A DNA stretch of 64,000 nucleotides from Vibrio diazotrophicus (GTDB lineage: Bacteria > Pseudomonadota > Gammaproteobacteria > Enterobacterales > Vibrionaceae), in assembly GCF_038452265.1 (NCBI RefSeq), contig NZ_CP151842.1, forward strand, positions 558,001 to 622,000, in the 5' to 3' direction. The position numbers and the translations under genes were made by a program. Below the pieces are notes generated by a model that saw nothing but the letters and a program-made list of their open reading frames with translations, searched no databases and was not told the origin of the DNA. This document shows positions 35,612-45,284 of the stretch, piece after piece. Position 1 is the stretch's first letter. Every line of letters starts with the position of its first letter.

Positions 35612-35869
35612 ATGAAATACACATCATTGATATTAGTGTCATTGAGCATTTTGCTTACTGGTTGTGCCAATCAACATCGTTTGGGAACACACGTTGCTCA
35701 GCTTAGGGTGCAACAAACCTATGACACGTCAGCCACTCTCAATAACTTAGAAGTTATACCATCTGGTAATGGGGAGCGTATGGAAGACGCTTACAGTTCT
35801 TATACTGGCAAAAGTGGTGAAACTCTAGAGGGCGGCTCTAGCAGCCAAGTGCTGTTAGGCTTTAATTAA
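35612..35869 (+). CDS. Small lipoprotein in the tad locus
   Basis: 85 aa, ATG at 35612 with AAGGAGAAG upstream. Signal peptide with lipobox LLTGC, then a short Ser/Gly-rich polar tail. It sits where rcpB is found in other tad loci, between secretin and pseudopilin genes, and may be a secretin-associated pilotin-like lipoprotein. I see no sequence match to RcpB, so this is positional inference. Confidence 0.75.
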   Translation: MKYTSLILVSLSILLTGCANQHRLGTHVAQLRVQQTYDTSATLNNLEVIPSGNGERMEDAYSSYTGKSGETLEGGSSSQVLLGFN

Positions 35870-35881
35870 GTTGAGGCCAAT

Positions 35882-37255
35882 ATGAAAACACACCATCCAG
35901 TTCGCGGAATGCGAAAACAGCGAGGTCTGGTTGCTGTGATTGTAACAATAGCACTGTTTTCCTTTATGGGGATTGCAGCGTTAGCCGTTGATATCAACCA
36001 TGCGCTTATGAACCGGACTAAGCTGCAAAACAGCGTTGACTCTGCTGCATTAGCTGCGGCTTTAGTGCTCGATCGCTCTGATTTTACTAGTGGAACAGCA
36101 ACAAGTGCTCTTGCCATCGCATCAGGTGCTGCCAAAGATGCTCTCGCTCAAATGGCGACGGCAAACGGAAATGCTGAGTTAGATTTTGTCTCCGCACCCG
36201 TTGAAGTGAATATTACTTTGGCAAATCGCGCTGATATGACCGGTGGATATGATCCGGCGGGAGAAGATCATTATGTAAGGGTTGCTGTAAATAACTTATC
36301 TTTAAACAGTTTTGTTATGCAGATGTTTGGTCTTGATAAGCAGTTGTCGGCCAGCGCTGTTGCAGGACCTAGTGCTGGTGGCGGAAGTTGTAATCTGGTG
36401 CCTATGGCTGTTTGTGAAATAGACGCTAGCGACACCAGTAATTCTGGCTATGAGTACAACAGTATTTATGCGCTTAAACTGGCAACCAACAACTCTGAAA
36501 TGGGACCAGGAAATTTTCAGTTACTTAATTATGACCCAGATGATCCTAATACCCCTTCAGAGACAGAAAACTACAAGCTCAGTGAACAATTAGCTGGGGC
36601 ATATAAAGGATGCGCGGTACCGGGAAGAACCGTTCGTTCAAAACCGGGTAATACCGTAGGGCCTGTTGGTGACGGGCTTAATATGCGTTTTGGTGATAGA
36701 TCTAATCTCGATGCTGTGCTTTTTCCTGCTGACTCAAATACCACCGAAGCTGAACTCAATGATATTTATAAGAATGATCATAAGGATGTAAACACGATAA
36801 CTGATGTATTTGAAAAAATAGCAGAAGCCGAAACCGCATTAGCGACCAATGTTAACCCTAAAAATAACAAAGCACTTACTGATGCTGAAATTGCTCAATA
36901 TGAATCGGTATTGGCAGACTATCCACTCGATAGCCAAGAAGATCTCACTTTCAATTATAATCAATATAAAAGCACTGGAAACGACCGGCGACGCTTAGCA
37001 GTGCCTATCATTGACTGCAGTGCTGATGCCTACGGTGATCCTTCTCCCACAGGTGCGAGTGACTACAATGTTAAGTCAGTGGGTTGTTTCTTCTTGTTGC
37101 AACGAGCGCCAACTAATAATGGCGATAAACAAGAGATATACGGAGAGTATTTGGAAAAATGCCCTACGCCGAACGTTCCTTATAACGGGGTCAGTAACAG
37201 CTTAGGTACATATCGTATTGTGCTTTATGACGATCCTTTTAATAAGGAATCATGA
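35882..37255 (+). CDS. tadG: TadG-like pilus assembly protein
   Basis: 457 aa. N terminus KQRGLVAVIVTIALFSFMG, a transmembrane helix and ALAVDINHALMNRTKLQNSVDSAALAAA are the hallmark of TadE/TadG-type minor pseudopilins. The long remainder is an unrecognised, probably periplasmic or surface region with several cysteines (for example SCNLVPMAVCEID). I do not see a clear von Willebrand A domain. Followed 1 bp later by a TadE-like gene. Confidence 0.82.
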   Translation: MKTHHPVRGMRKQRGLVAVIVTIALFSFMGIAALAVDINHALMNRTKLQNSVDSAALAAALVLDRSDFTSGTATSALAIASGAAKDALAQMATANGNAELDFVSAPVEVNITLANRADMTGGYDPAGEDHYVRVAVNNLSLNSFVMQMFGLDKQLSASAVAGPSAGGGSCNLVPMAVCEIDASDTSNSGYEYNSIYALKLATNNSEMGPGNFQLLNYDPDDPNTPSETENYKLSEQLAGAYKGCAVPGRTVRSKPGNTVGPVGDGLNMRFGDRSNLDAVLFPADSNTTEAELNDIYKNDHKDVNTITDVFEKIAEAETALATNVNPKNNKALTDAEIAQYESVLADYPLDSQEDLTFNYNQYKSTGNDRRRLAVPIIDCSADAYGDPSPTGASDYNVKSVGCFFLLQRAPTNNGDKQEIYGEYLEKCPTPNVPYNGVSNSLGTYRIVLYDDPFNKES

Positions 37256-37256
37256 A

Positions 37257-37697
37257 ATGCGTAGCTACGTTGATAAACAATCGGGTATTGCTGCAGTAGA
37301 GTTTTTGGTGACTTTACCTGTATTGCTGTTGATATTTACTGTTGTGATTGAGTTTGGTAACGCTTTTATTCGCTACAGCGTTTTAAACAAATCTGTACAA
37401 AATGCAGCTCGTTACGCGGTGGTGGATATCTATGGCACAGCCACGTCAGGTTCGATTGCGAATGAAAGTGACATCAAGAAAATGGTGATGTACGGAAAGA
37501 CCTCTTTTGTTCAGGGGGAAACGCCCACTCCTATACTTGACTCATTGACACTTGACGATATTTCGGTGACCCCTGTGGGTAATTATGTCGTAGTCAGTGC
37601 TAATTATGATTACCAGTCGATACTTAATCTGTTGCCTATTGATGCTTTGGATAATTTAACAGTCCATTCTTCTGCTGTTATGAGGGTAGCACCATGA
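37257..37697 (+). CDS. tadE: TadE-like pseudopilin
   Basis: 146 aa with the start at 37257 after AAGGAAT. N terminus KQSGIAAVEFLVTLPVLLLI carries the prepilin-like G/AAVEF motif followed by a hydrophobic helix. The rest is a small extracytoplasmic domain. Its stop overlaps the next start by 4 bp. Confidence 0.88.
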   Translation: MRSYVDKQSGIAAVEFLVTLPVLLLIFTVVIEFGNAFIRYSVLNKSVQNAARYAVVDIYGTATSGSIANESDIKKMVMYGKTSFVQGETPTPILDSLTLDDISVTPVGNYVVVSANYDYQSILNLLPIDALDNLTVHSSAVMRVAP

Positions 37698-38185
37698 GGA
37701 GGGTACATAATCAACAAGGTATCACTATCGTCGAGTTCACACTGGTGGCTTCAACATTGTTATTGCTTGTCTTCGCCATTTTGGAGCTTGGATATTTCAC
37801 GTTTAACTTGCAAGCTCTAAATGACTTAACACGCAGATCCGCTCGTATTGCTACGGTATGTCAGGTGGATGACGGGGATGTAATACGCAGTTTGGCAATG
37901 TCAGAATTTGTGCCTAAAGGATTCACTAATGCGAATCTGGCTATTGATTATTTGGATGCGGATGGCAAGTCAGTACCGAATATTTTTGCAGATGATGCAC
38001 CTATACATTATGTCAAAGCTGAAGTTGTTGACTACAACTATGGCTTTTCAGGGATACTCAATTTTCTAGGAGATAACGGTGTTATATCTGTACCTGCGTT
38101 TGAAACTGTTCTGGCCGCCGAGTCACTAGGCATTGGGCGCACTGATTCATCAACAGGTGATGATGTTTATATTGACTGCAAATAA
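37694..38185 (+). CDS. tadF: Second TadE/TadF-like pseudopilin
   Basis: 163 aa. N terminus NQQGITIVEFTLVASTLLLLVF is again a pseudopilin-type leader and helix, with Gly-Ile-Thr before VEF. The C-terminal region ends with a cysteine. Name TadF is by position as the second small pseudopilin; TadE2 would be equally fair. Confidence 0.8.
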   Translation: MRRVHNQQGITIVEFTLVASTLLLLVFAILELGYFTFNLQALNDLTRRSARIATVCQVDDGDVIRSLAMSEFVPKGFTNANLAIDYLDADGKSVPNIFADDAPIHYVKAEVVDYNYGFSGILNFLGDNGVISVPAFETVLAAESLGIGRTDSSTGDDVYIDCK

Positions 38186-38205
38186 AAATAATCAAGGGAG
38201 CCTCT

Positions 38206-39426
38206 ATGGGAGAAGCCGTTAAATTGTCTCGTAGTGACAGCAATAACATTCGAATTAAGACTAACTTGTCTATATGGGTTTTGTATTCAAGTGATGCTTT
38301 CAAACTTCATATGATGAGTGAGCTGTCTCAATGTAATAGTTTGAATTTTGAAGCTATATCGCTTCATGGAGTTGTTGCGGACAGTTTCAAACACTTCACA
38401 CCACCCGATCTTATTTTTGTCGAAACCGGTCCTAACTGGGCACAAAAAGTCGTGGAGTTACAAAACTACGATGGACCGATGATTGAAGACAGCGAAGTCA
38501 GCACTTCATTAATCATATTTGGTGACGAAGGTGATAATGGTGCTTTAAAAATAGCACTTCGACTGGGTGCTACAGATTTTATATCCGATCAGGCCACGAT
38601 TTTGGATTTAATGCCCTTGTTGAAGAATGTGGCAGAAGAAAAAATAGCGGCACGCAAACTTGGGCAGTTATTCGTTTTTATCAATACCAAAGGTGGTTCT
38701 GGTGCAACAACTGTTGCTCTGAATACTGCAGTTGAAGTTGCGATGCAAAACCGAGATAAAGTGTTATTGCTGGATTTGGATATCCACTTTGGTGTTGTGA
38801 TGGATTATCTCAATATTAATCCAGCCTATAGTATTAATGACGCCATTGCTAACGCCTCTGATTTAGATGAAATTTCATTGCATGCTTTAGTCTCTAAGCA
38901 TCCATCTGGTTTACATGTATTAAGTTTTAAACATGAAAATCATAATGAAAATTTTGATAAAGCGATGCAGATGGGTAAGTTGTTACCGACGTTATTAGAA
39001 TACTATCCTTATGTATTTGTTGATCTTTCAGGTGGTGTTGACCGAATGTTTTCTCCTATTTTGTCGCGAGCTAGTAAAACATTTTTAGTTACGCAACAAA
39101 ATTTAGTCGCGGTGAAAAACATGTCTCGTATTCTAAAAGCGATGACTTTTGAATACGGTATTCAGCGAGATCAAATTGAAATAATCCTTAATCGCTATGA
39201 AAAACGTCAGCAAATAAGGCTGAAAGACATAGAACAGACGATTTCAGGAGTTCCAATACATGTTATCCCTAATGATTTTAAAGCGGCTATTGAAAGTGCC
39301 AACTTAGGGAAACCATTTGTAGAGTCGAGAAAAGGTAGCTCAATTACTAAATCAATAGTGGATTTATCACAAACATTAGCGCCAGTTAAAGAGAAAAAAG
39401 GTTGGCTGAGACGTCTATTTTCCTGA
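38206..39426 (+). CDS. tadZ: Pilus localisation ATPase TadZ/CpaE
   Basis: 406 aa. Residues ~20-140 form an atypical receiver-like domain; then a MinD/ParA-type ATPase with deviant Walker A K162-GGSGATT169 and DLDIHFG following. TadZ localises the Tad machinery at the pole or membrane. It ends in a basic amphipathic tail (KGWLRRLF) suited to membrane contact. The family role is established; its target here is inferred. Confidence 0.92.
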   Translation: MGEAVKLSRSDSNNIRIKTNLSIWVLYSSDAFKLHMMSELSQCNSLNFEAISLHGVVADSFKHFTPPDLIFVETGPNWAQKVVELQNYDGPMIEDSEVSTSLIIFGDEGDNGALKIALRLGATDFISDQATILDLMPLLKNVAEEKIAARKLGQLFVFINTKGGSGATTVALNTAVEVAMQNRDKVLLLDLDIHFGVVMDYLNINPAYSINDAIANASDLDEISLHALVSKHPSGLHVLSFKHENHNENFDKAMQMGKLLPTLLEYYPYVFVDLSGGVDRMFSPILSRASKTFLVTQQNLVAVKNMSRILKAMTFEYGIQRDQIEIILNRYEKRQQIRLKDIEQTISGVPIHVIPNDFKAAIESANLGKPFVESRKGSSITKSIVDLSQTLAPVKEKKGWLRRLFS

Positions 39427-39443
39427 TGGATTAGGGAGAGGGT

Positions 39444-40934
39444 ATGTTTTTTAAACGTAAGAATATTAGTTCTGATTTTCAAGAGGAGCTTTTAAAAGAA
39501 GAAAGCACCCCAAAAGCTGATATACCAGTAAAGCCTAAATCTAGTCCTGCACTGGGAAATCAAGAAAAGAGTGAAGCACCTAAACAGGATGAGAGCCCTC
39601 TTCAGCGCAAATTGCGTGAAGCCGAAGCAAAAAACAAACAAATCGATGATACCCGTAAGCAGCTTGAACAGGAGCAAGCAACGAAACACTATTATCATCG
39701 CCGGCTACTCGAAACATTAGATTTGGCATTGCTTTCTAGCTTGGAAAAGGACAGGGCTAAGAAAGATCTCCATGATGCTGTAGTGCAGCTAATGGCAGAA
39801 GACCAAAGTCACGCTTTGAGTGCAGAAGGTCGCAAACGGGTCATAAAACAGATCGAAGATGAAGTGTTTGGTTTGGGGCCTCTAGAGCCACTTTTAAATG
39901 ATTCATCGGTTTCAGATATTCTGGTTAATGGAGCAAAAAGTGTCTATGTTGAGCGCCGAGGCAAACTAGAAAGAACGCCTTATACCTTTCTTGATGATAG
40001 GCATTTGCGCAGTATTATCGATCGAATTGTTAGCCAAGTTGGCCGTCGTATCGATGAATCTTCGCCTATGGTCGATGCTCGCTTAGCTGACGGCTCACGT
40101 GTTAATGCAATTATCCCACCCTTGGCACTTGACGGGCCTTCTGTTTCCATTCGCCGTTTTGCTGTCGATAAGCTAACGATGGAGAATTTGCTATCTTTCA
40201 ATTCAATCTCCGAGCAGATGGCGCGCTTTGTCGAAGCCGCCGTGAAAGGCGAACTCAATATTCTTATATCTGGTGGTACAGGTTCGGGAAAAACCACCAC
40301 TTTGAACATATTTTCAGGCTTCATTCCTAGTGACGATCGAATCATCACCATTGAAGACTCCGCGGAACTGCAATTACAACAACCCCATGTTGTTCGTTTA
40401 GAAACTCGCCCAGCAAACCTAGAGGGGAAAGGCGAGATTACCCAAAGGGATCTGGTTAAAAACTCATTACGTATGCGACCTGACCGAATAGTACTCGGTG
40501 AGGTGCGTGGTAGTGAAGCGGTAGATATGCTGGCTGCAATGAACACTGGTCATGACGGCTCGCTGGCGACTATCCACGCTAATACTCCTCGTGATGCATT
40601 AAGCCGTGTAGAAAACATGTTTGCGATGGCTGGTTGGAACATTTCTACCAAAAACTTACGGGCACAAATTGCTTCTGCGATTCATTTGGTTGTGCAGATG
40701 GAGCGTCAGGAAGATGGTAAGCGGCGAATGGTCAGTATTGCCGAAATCAATGGCATGGAAGGAGACATTATTACCATGTCTGAAATCTTCAAATTCCAAC
40801 GACAAGGTATGGATGAAGAGGGAAATGTTATTGGCTATTTTACGGCGACAGGCGTAATTCCACAGTGCCATGATTCTTTGTCTAAACGTGGGTGGCATTT
40901 GCCTTACGAAATTTTTAATGAAACCTTTGAATAA
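39444..40934 (+). CDS. tadA: Flp pilus assembly/retraction ATPase TadA/CpaF
   Basis: Hexameric type II/IV secretion ATPase powering Flp pilus extension, 496 aa. Charged N-terminal extension (1-120) is followed by the ATPase: Walker A GGTGSGKT at 277-284, Asp box (IEDSAELQL), Walker B near 348-356 (RIVLGEVRG) and the His box GHDGSLATIHAN at 369-380. All catalytic elements intact. Confidence 0.97.
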   Translation: MFFKRKNISSDFQEELLKEESTPKADIPVKPKSSPALGNQEKSEAPKQDESPLQRKLREAEAKNKQIDDTRKQLEQEQATKHYYHRRLLETLDLALLSSLEKDRAKKDLHDAVVQLMAEDQSHALSAEGRKRVIKQIEDEVFGLGPLEPLLNDSSVSDILVNGAKSVYVERRGKLERTPYTFLDDRHLRSIIDRIVSQVGRRIDESSPMVDARLADGSRVNAIIPPLALDGPSVSIRRFAVDKLTMENLLSFNSISEQMARFVEAAVKGELNILISGGTGSGKTTTLNIFSGFIPSDDRIITIEDSAELQLQQPHVVRLETRPANLEGKGEITQRDLVKNSLRMRPDRIVLGEVRGSEAVDMLAAMNTGHDGSLATIHANTPRDALSRVENMFAMAGWNISTKNLRAQIASAIHLVVQMERQEDGKRRMVSIAEINGMEGDIITMSEIFKFQRQGMDEEGNVIGYFTATGVIPQCHDSLSKRGWHLPYEIFNETFE

Positions 40935-40945
40935 GGGGTAATGCA

Positions 40946-41908
40946 ATGGACCAACTGTATTTTTTTGCTTTGCTGTTTGTTGCAGTCTTTCTTATTTCCC
41001 AAGCATTTCTGATGCCAGCGGCTGGCAACAAAGCAAAACACAAAGCCATTAGTAAGCGGCTTAAAGAAAGCCAATCGCAGGTTGATGAGCAGAGTCGCTC
41101 ATTGTTGAATGAACATTACATCAAAAGCTTGTCTCCTATCGATCAGAAATTGGTGAGCTACAGTTATTTTGCCAATATGAAAAAAAATCTTGAGCTTGCA
41201 GGTATAGGAAAATCATTAACACAGGTGGTGACCTATACGGCTTTGAGTCAAATATTGGTTCTGTTTGTTTTGATTTTTTTAGGTGCAGAGCTTTATATTT
41301 CTTTTGCAGTTAGTTTTATTGTTTGGTTGATTTTGTATTTTATTATTAGTGGCAAAATATCAAAGCGGTTAAGTAAATTTGAAGAACTATTTCCTGATGC
41401 ATTAGATATTATGAAGCGAATGTTATCTGCTGGGCATCCCATTACCTATTCATTTAACGAAGTCGGCAAAGAATTACCAGAACCAATAGGTAGTGAATTT
41501 AAGAATACCTTTAACCTTTTGAACTATGGCTATGATATTAGATTAGCTATGATGCAAATGGTAGAGCGTAATCCAACCGTATCTATGTTTGCTTTTTCCA
41601 GCGCTGTTTTATTGCAGAAAGAAACCGGTGGTGATTTGGCTGAAAATTTAGATAAAGTGTCTAAAGTATTACGAGCCAGATTTAAGTTGCAGCGAAAAAT
41701 AAAAACCTTGTCTGCTGAAAGTAAAATGTCTGCTTGGGTGTTAATGTTAGCACCTTTTGCTATCTTTATTATGTTAAGTTTTATTAGTCCAGGGTACTTG
41801 GACCCTCTATATAGTGACCCCCGAGGCCATCGTTTATTAATTTATGGCGGAATAGGGTTATCCATTGGCGCAGTGTGGATAAAAAAAATTATTAATTTTG
41901 AGGTTTGA
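40946..41908 (+). CDS. tadB: Flp pilus inner-membrane platform protein TadB
   Basis: 320 aa GspF-like membrane protein. N-terminal helix (residues 3-24), further helices around 95-130, the cytoplasmic T2SF domain (FPDALDIMKRMLSAGHPI...LQKETGGDLAENLDKVSKVLR), and C-terminal helices at 265-315. Partner of TadC; starts 11 bp after tadA. Confidence 0.95.
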   Translation: MDQLYFFALLFVAVFLISQAFLMPAAGNKAKHKAISKRLKESQSQVDEQSRSLLNEHYIKSLSPIDQKLVSYSYFANMKKNLELAGIGKSLTQVVTYTALSQILVLFVLIFLGAELYISFAVSFIVWLILYFIISGKISKRLSKFEELFPDALDIMKRMLSAGHPITYSFNEVGKELPEPIGSEFKNTFNLLNYGYDIRLAMMQMVERNPTVSMFAFSSAVLLQKETGGDLAENLDKVSKVLRARFKLQRKIKTLSAESKMSAWVLMLAPFAIFIMLSFISPGYLDPLYSDPRGHRLLIYGGIGLSIGAVWIKKIINFEV

Positions 41909-41911
41909 TAT

Positions 41912-42856
41912 ATGCAGGACCTAGTCAATTATCTACAGAACTTCAAATTAACAGAAGAGAACCTCATTCTTATTATGGTAATGTTCGCCAGTGTGCTGGT
42001 GGTTATTACTCTATTTTTACTTGTATTTGGCCGCTCTAAGCAGTCTAACGTTCGTAACCGTCTACAAACCTATAAAATGGAAGCGGAGATAACAAAGAAA
42101 AATAGCAAGATTGACAATGCGCTTGAATCTTTGTCACCGATTTTCACTTCCAGTAATACTAAAGAGAAAGAAACGGTGCGTCATCAATTGATGCATGCGG
42201 GGTTTCATAATGAGACGGCACTGACATACTTCTATGTTACAAAAACACTTTCCACACTAATTGGTTTTTTTGCCGGGTTGCTCTATTACATGTTTTCAGA
42301 CAGTGGGCAAAATCCGCTTTTTATTTTAATAATCTGTGTCGGTGTCGGTCTCTTTGTTCCTAATGTGTTTTTACGACATTTAGTTAAAAAACGTCAGTCA
42401 CGTATTCGTGCTGGTGTACCAGATATGCTTGACCTGTTAGTGGTTTGTACGGAATCCGGATTAGGCTTAAATGCAGGTTTGATGCGAGTATCAAAAGAGC
42501 TTGGCATGTCTCATATGGATTTAGCGGATGAGTTAGATACGGTGTGCCTGAAAATTAAGGCTGGCTATGATATGTCAGAAGCTTTTCAAGGGTTTGTTGA
42601 ACGAACTGGTGTTGAGGAGTTGGCTGGTTTAATCAGCATGCTATCTCATGCATCAAGGATCGGCGGTAGCTTATCTCAAACATTGCGTGACTATACAGAA
42701 GACTACCGTGATAAACGAAATCAGGAAGTGGAAGAGATTGCTGCTAAAATACCCACCAAGATGATTTTTCCTCTATTGGTCTGTATTTGGCCTGGATTTT
42801 TTATTGTAGTTCTCGGACCAGCTATCATAAAAATAATAGAAGTTTTTGGTCAATAA
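41912..42856 (+). CDS. tadC: Flp pilus inner-membrane platform protein TadC
   Basis: 314 aa GspF-like protein pairing with TadB. N-terminal helix, two central helices (about 108-150), T2SF domain (VPDMLDLLVVCTESGLGLNAGL...RIGGSLSQTLRDY), and a final hydrophobic segment FPLLVCIWPGFFIVVLGPAI. Only 3 bp separate it from tadB. Confidence 0.95.
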   Translation: MQDLVNYLQNFKLTEENLILIMVMFASVLVVITLFLLVFGRSKQSNVRNRLQTYKMEAEITKKNSKIDNALESLSPIFTSSNTKEKETVRHQLMHAGFHNETALTYFYVTKTLSTLIGFFAGLLYYMFSDSGQNPLFILIICVGVGLFVPNVFLRHLVKKRQSRIRAGVPDMLDLLVVCTESGLGLNAGLMRVSKELGMSHMDLADELDTVCLKIKAGYDMSEAFQGFVERTGVEELAGLISMLSHASRIGGSLSQTLRDYTEDYRDKRNQEVEEIAAKIPTKMIFPLLVCIWPGFFIVVLGPAIIKIIEVFGQ

Positions 42857-42863
42857 AGGATAA

Positions 42864-43886
42864 ATGATGAAAAAATATAACTATACCGTTCTTTTATTAA
42901 TCGCTCTTTTAACCGGCTGCGCTAGCGATTCCGATAAACAATCTAAGTTTGATAGTGAACTTTATGATGGCAGGCCTGTTGAAACTTTTAGTACAGACGC
43001 TGCACCACTAACCGAAACGGAAGCGATAAAACGTGGTGACTATGCGTTAAGGCAAAACAATTCTGATCTGGCGCTTTACGAATATATTCGTTCTCTAGAG
43101 TTTCCTGACTCACAATATAGCGACAAAACCTTGTATACCATTGGCCGCATACATCAGTCTCGTGGCAATTATGAACTTGCAGAGCGAGCTTATCTGCTGG
43201 CGTTAGAGCACAACCCTAATAATGTTCAGGTTCTAGAGCAATTGGGTTCGAATTACAGTAAACAAGGTAAAGTTGATGAAGGTCGAAGCTACTTTTTACG
43301 AGCGATTAATGCGGATCAACTGCGCTTGAGTTCGAGATTAAAACTGGACGATGACGCGAGTGTGTCAGAGATAGAGGCATTAAGCAGCGACAACCTTTCA
43401 CCGGCCAGTGCCTACATGGGATTAGGCATACTCGATGATGTCAAAGCGCAGCATGAAGTAGCGCAGGCGTTTTATAAACATGCTTTAAAAATTGAGCCTA
43501 AATCGAGTAAGGCGTTAATGAATATGGGGTATTCCCATTATATGAGTGGAAATTACACCGACGCGACGCGTTTTACCTTGGCCGCTCTTGAGCAAGAACC
43601 GGATAACGAGAAGGCGTTAAACAACTTGGCACTCATTTATTTAGCCAAAGGCGAAACCCAGCGAGCTTTAAATGTGTTTATGCGCCGAATGGATGCTCCA
43701 GAAGCGTTGAATAATGTGGGCTATTTTTTAATGCTTCAGGGCAAACCAGATGAAGCGATCCCCTATTTACAGCAAGCGATCGACAAAAAGCCTTCTTACT
43801 ACAAAATTGCCAATGAAAATCTAGAACGTGCGTTGGCCGAAGTTCGCGCCAAAACCCCAGCAAAAGCAGAAATGATGTCTCAGTGA
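42864..43886 (+). CDS. tadD: TPR lipoprotein TadD
   Basis: 340 aa. Signal peptide with lipobox LLTGC, then multiple TPR units (NSDLALYEYIRSLEF, YTIGRIHQSRGNYELAERAY, VQVLEQLGSNYSKQGKVDEG, ALNNLALIYLAKGETQRAL). TadD is an outer-membrane-associated assembly factor, analogous to PilF. Two adjacent ATGs (42864, 42867) could start it. Its end overlaps the convergent HD-GYP gene by 7 bp. Confidence 0.92.
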   Translation: MMKKYNYTVLLLIALLTGCASDSDKQSKFDSELYDGRPVETFSTDAAPLTETEAIKRGDYALRQNNSDLALYEYIRSLEFPDSQYSDKTLYTIGRIHQSRGNYELAERAYLLALEHNPNNVQVLEQLGSNYSKQGKVDEGRSYFLRAINADQLRLSSRLKLDDDASVSEIEALSSDNLSPASAYMGLGILDDVKAQHEVAQAFYKHALKIEPKSSKALMNMGYSHYMSGNYTDATRFTLAALEQEPDNEKALNNLALIYLAKGETQRALNVFMRRMDAPEALNNVGYFLMLQGKPDEAIPYLQQAIDKKPSYYKIANENLERALAEVRAKTPAKAEMMSQ

Positions 43887-45034
43887 CGGTCAAGCCTATC
43901 TTTGGGATCTGGCTCAGGATAGGCTTCAATCACTTTCTTCAAATATTCCTGATGGTACCTGAGTCCGTTAACGCAATGTCTGTCTAGCTTGCCGTTGGCA
44001 ACCATCTTTTCTAATTCGAGTAACGCGAAGGGAACCGACCAAGCTTGTTTGTATGGTCGGTGACTGGTTAACGCATCGAATACATTGGCAACGGTGATAA
44101 TGCGGGCAGATATTGGAATGTCTTCTTGGGTTAAACCGTAGGGGTAACCGCTACCATCCAAAAACTCATGATGGTAAGCGACGATCTCTTTTAGTACGGC
44201 TACACAAGGATGATCAGGTGAGCCCATTTCATTAATGATCTTGTTGATTATCTCTACGCCTTTTTCCACATGATCTTTTAACTGATCGCGTTCATCATGT
44301 CCCAGTGAGCTAGATTTGGTTAATAAACTCACCGGAATAGACAGTTTGCCGATGTCATGGCATTTAGAAAACAGGGTAATGTTTTCAATGGTTTCATCAT
44401 CTAATTCGTAGATGTGTGCAACTTCAAGTGCTATGACTTTGGCATATCGACAGATTCTTTCTTTGTGTTCAGACGACTCTTGCCAGTGTTCTTGAGATTG
44501 TGAATGAACAAGGCTGGCTGAATCGATCAATGAGTGCACTAAGTCATATTCTGACGTCACAACAAAACGAATGATCTCCAAAAAAGGTTTGAGTGCTTCG
44601 GTCATGGACTGGTTGAATAAATCTTTTTGAAAAGAATTTAAGAATATAAAACCGATAAACTTCTTGTTTTGGTAAACAGGCACAGCCAGAGATGAGCGAT
44701 ACCCTTGATCTATAAGCCATTTAGAATGAGGGAATTTGGCATCTAGCTGATTTGGAATATCATTTAAATAACGACAATCGCCAGTTTCAGAACAGATTTT
44801 TAACGCTGGCAATTCTGATAAGGGAAACTCGTAGTGTAAGAGTTCAAAGCCATGAAAGGTGCTATCAGCATAGGTTTTTAGGTGATCATTCTCCTCATCG
44901 TAAAGCGCAAAAGAAATGCGATCGACTTCTGGAGCAGACACGCGCAAACGCTCATGAATATCAGTAAGCTGATTATTCAGAGTTCCCGCAGATGCGAAAT
45001 AGCTGTGATCGCTATTTTTGCTGTGCGTGTCCAT
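43880..45034 (-). CDS. GAF/HD-GYP cyclic-di-GMP phosphodiesterase
   Basis: 384 aa cytoplasmic protein. N-terminal GAF-like domain (about 18-160) and a C-terminal HD-GYP domain with H226-D227 and H288-HEFLDGSGYP298, all key metal and GYP residues present, so an active phosphodiesterase is likely. It ends head-on against tadD with a 7-bp overlap, placing a c-di-GMP hydrolase beside the pilus locus; a functional link is inferred, not shown. Confidence 0.93.
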   Translation of the reverse strand: MDTHSKNSDHSYFASAGTLNNQLTDIHERLRVSAPEVDRISFALYDEENDHLKTYADSTFHGFELLHYEFPLSELPALKICSETGDCRYLNDIPNQLDAKFPHSKWLIDQGYRSSLAVPVYQNKKFIGFIFLNSFQKDLFNQSMTEALKPFLEIIRFVVTSEYDLVHSLIDSASLVHSQSQEHWQESSEHKERICRYAKVIALEVAHIYELDDETIENITLFSKCHDIGKLSIPVSLLTKSSSLGHDERDQLKDHVEKGVEIINKIINEMGSPDHPCVAVLKEIVAYHHEFLDGSGYPYGLTQEDIPISARIITVANVFDALTSHRPYKQAWSVPFALLELEKMVANGKLDRHCVNGLRYHQEYLKKVIEAYPEPDPKDRLDRH

Positions 45035-45174
45035 GGCATCTCCCCCTAATTTTTCCTCGGTGACAACTCAATTCATCAACCTAATTACGCAACTTATAGC
45101 TACTTAATAAGTTTAGTTGAGATTGCCCTTTTCTGTTCAATAAACAACCAGTAAATGTGCTTCAAAATGTTTAT

Positions 45175-45190
45175 GTGAAATCGTTTACCG
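45175..45190 (+). promoter_or_regulatory. GalR-type operator, distal
   Basis: GTGAAATCGTTTACCG matches the GalR/GalS consensus GTGNAANCGNTTNCAC except at the last arm. Centre lies 110 bp from the proximal operator. Confidence 0.65.
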
Positions 45191-45284
45191 CCTATAGATA
45201 AAGGCATTTGAGCAATACCTTATGCCAGCCATAGATGTTTGTTATCTAAACTCCCCTTCTGTATATGACAATTTAGTGTTATTT

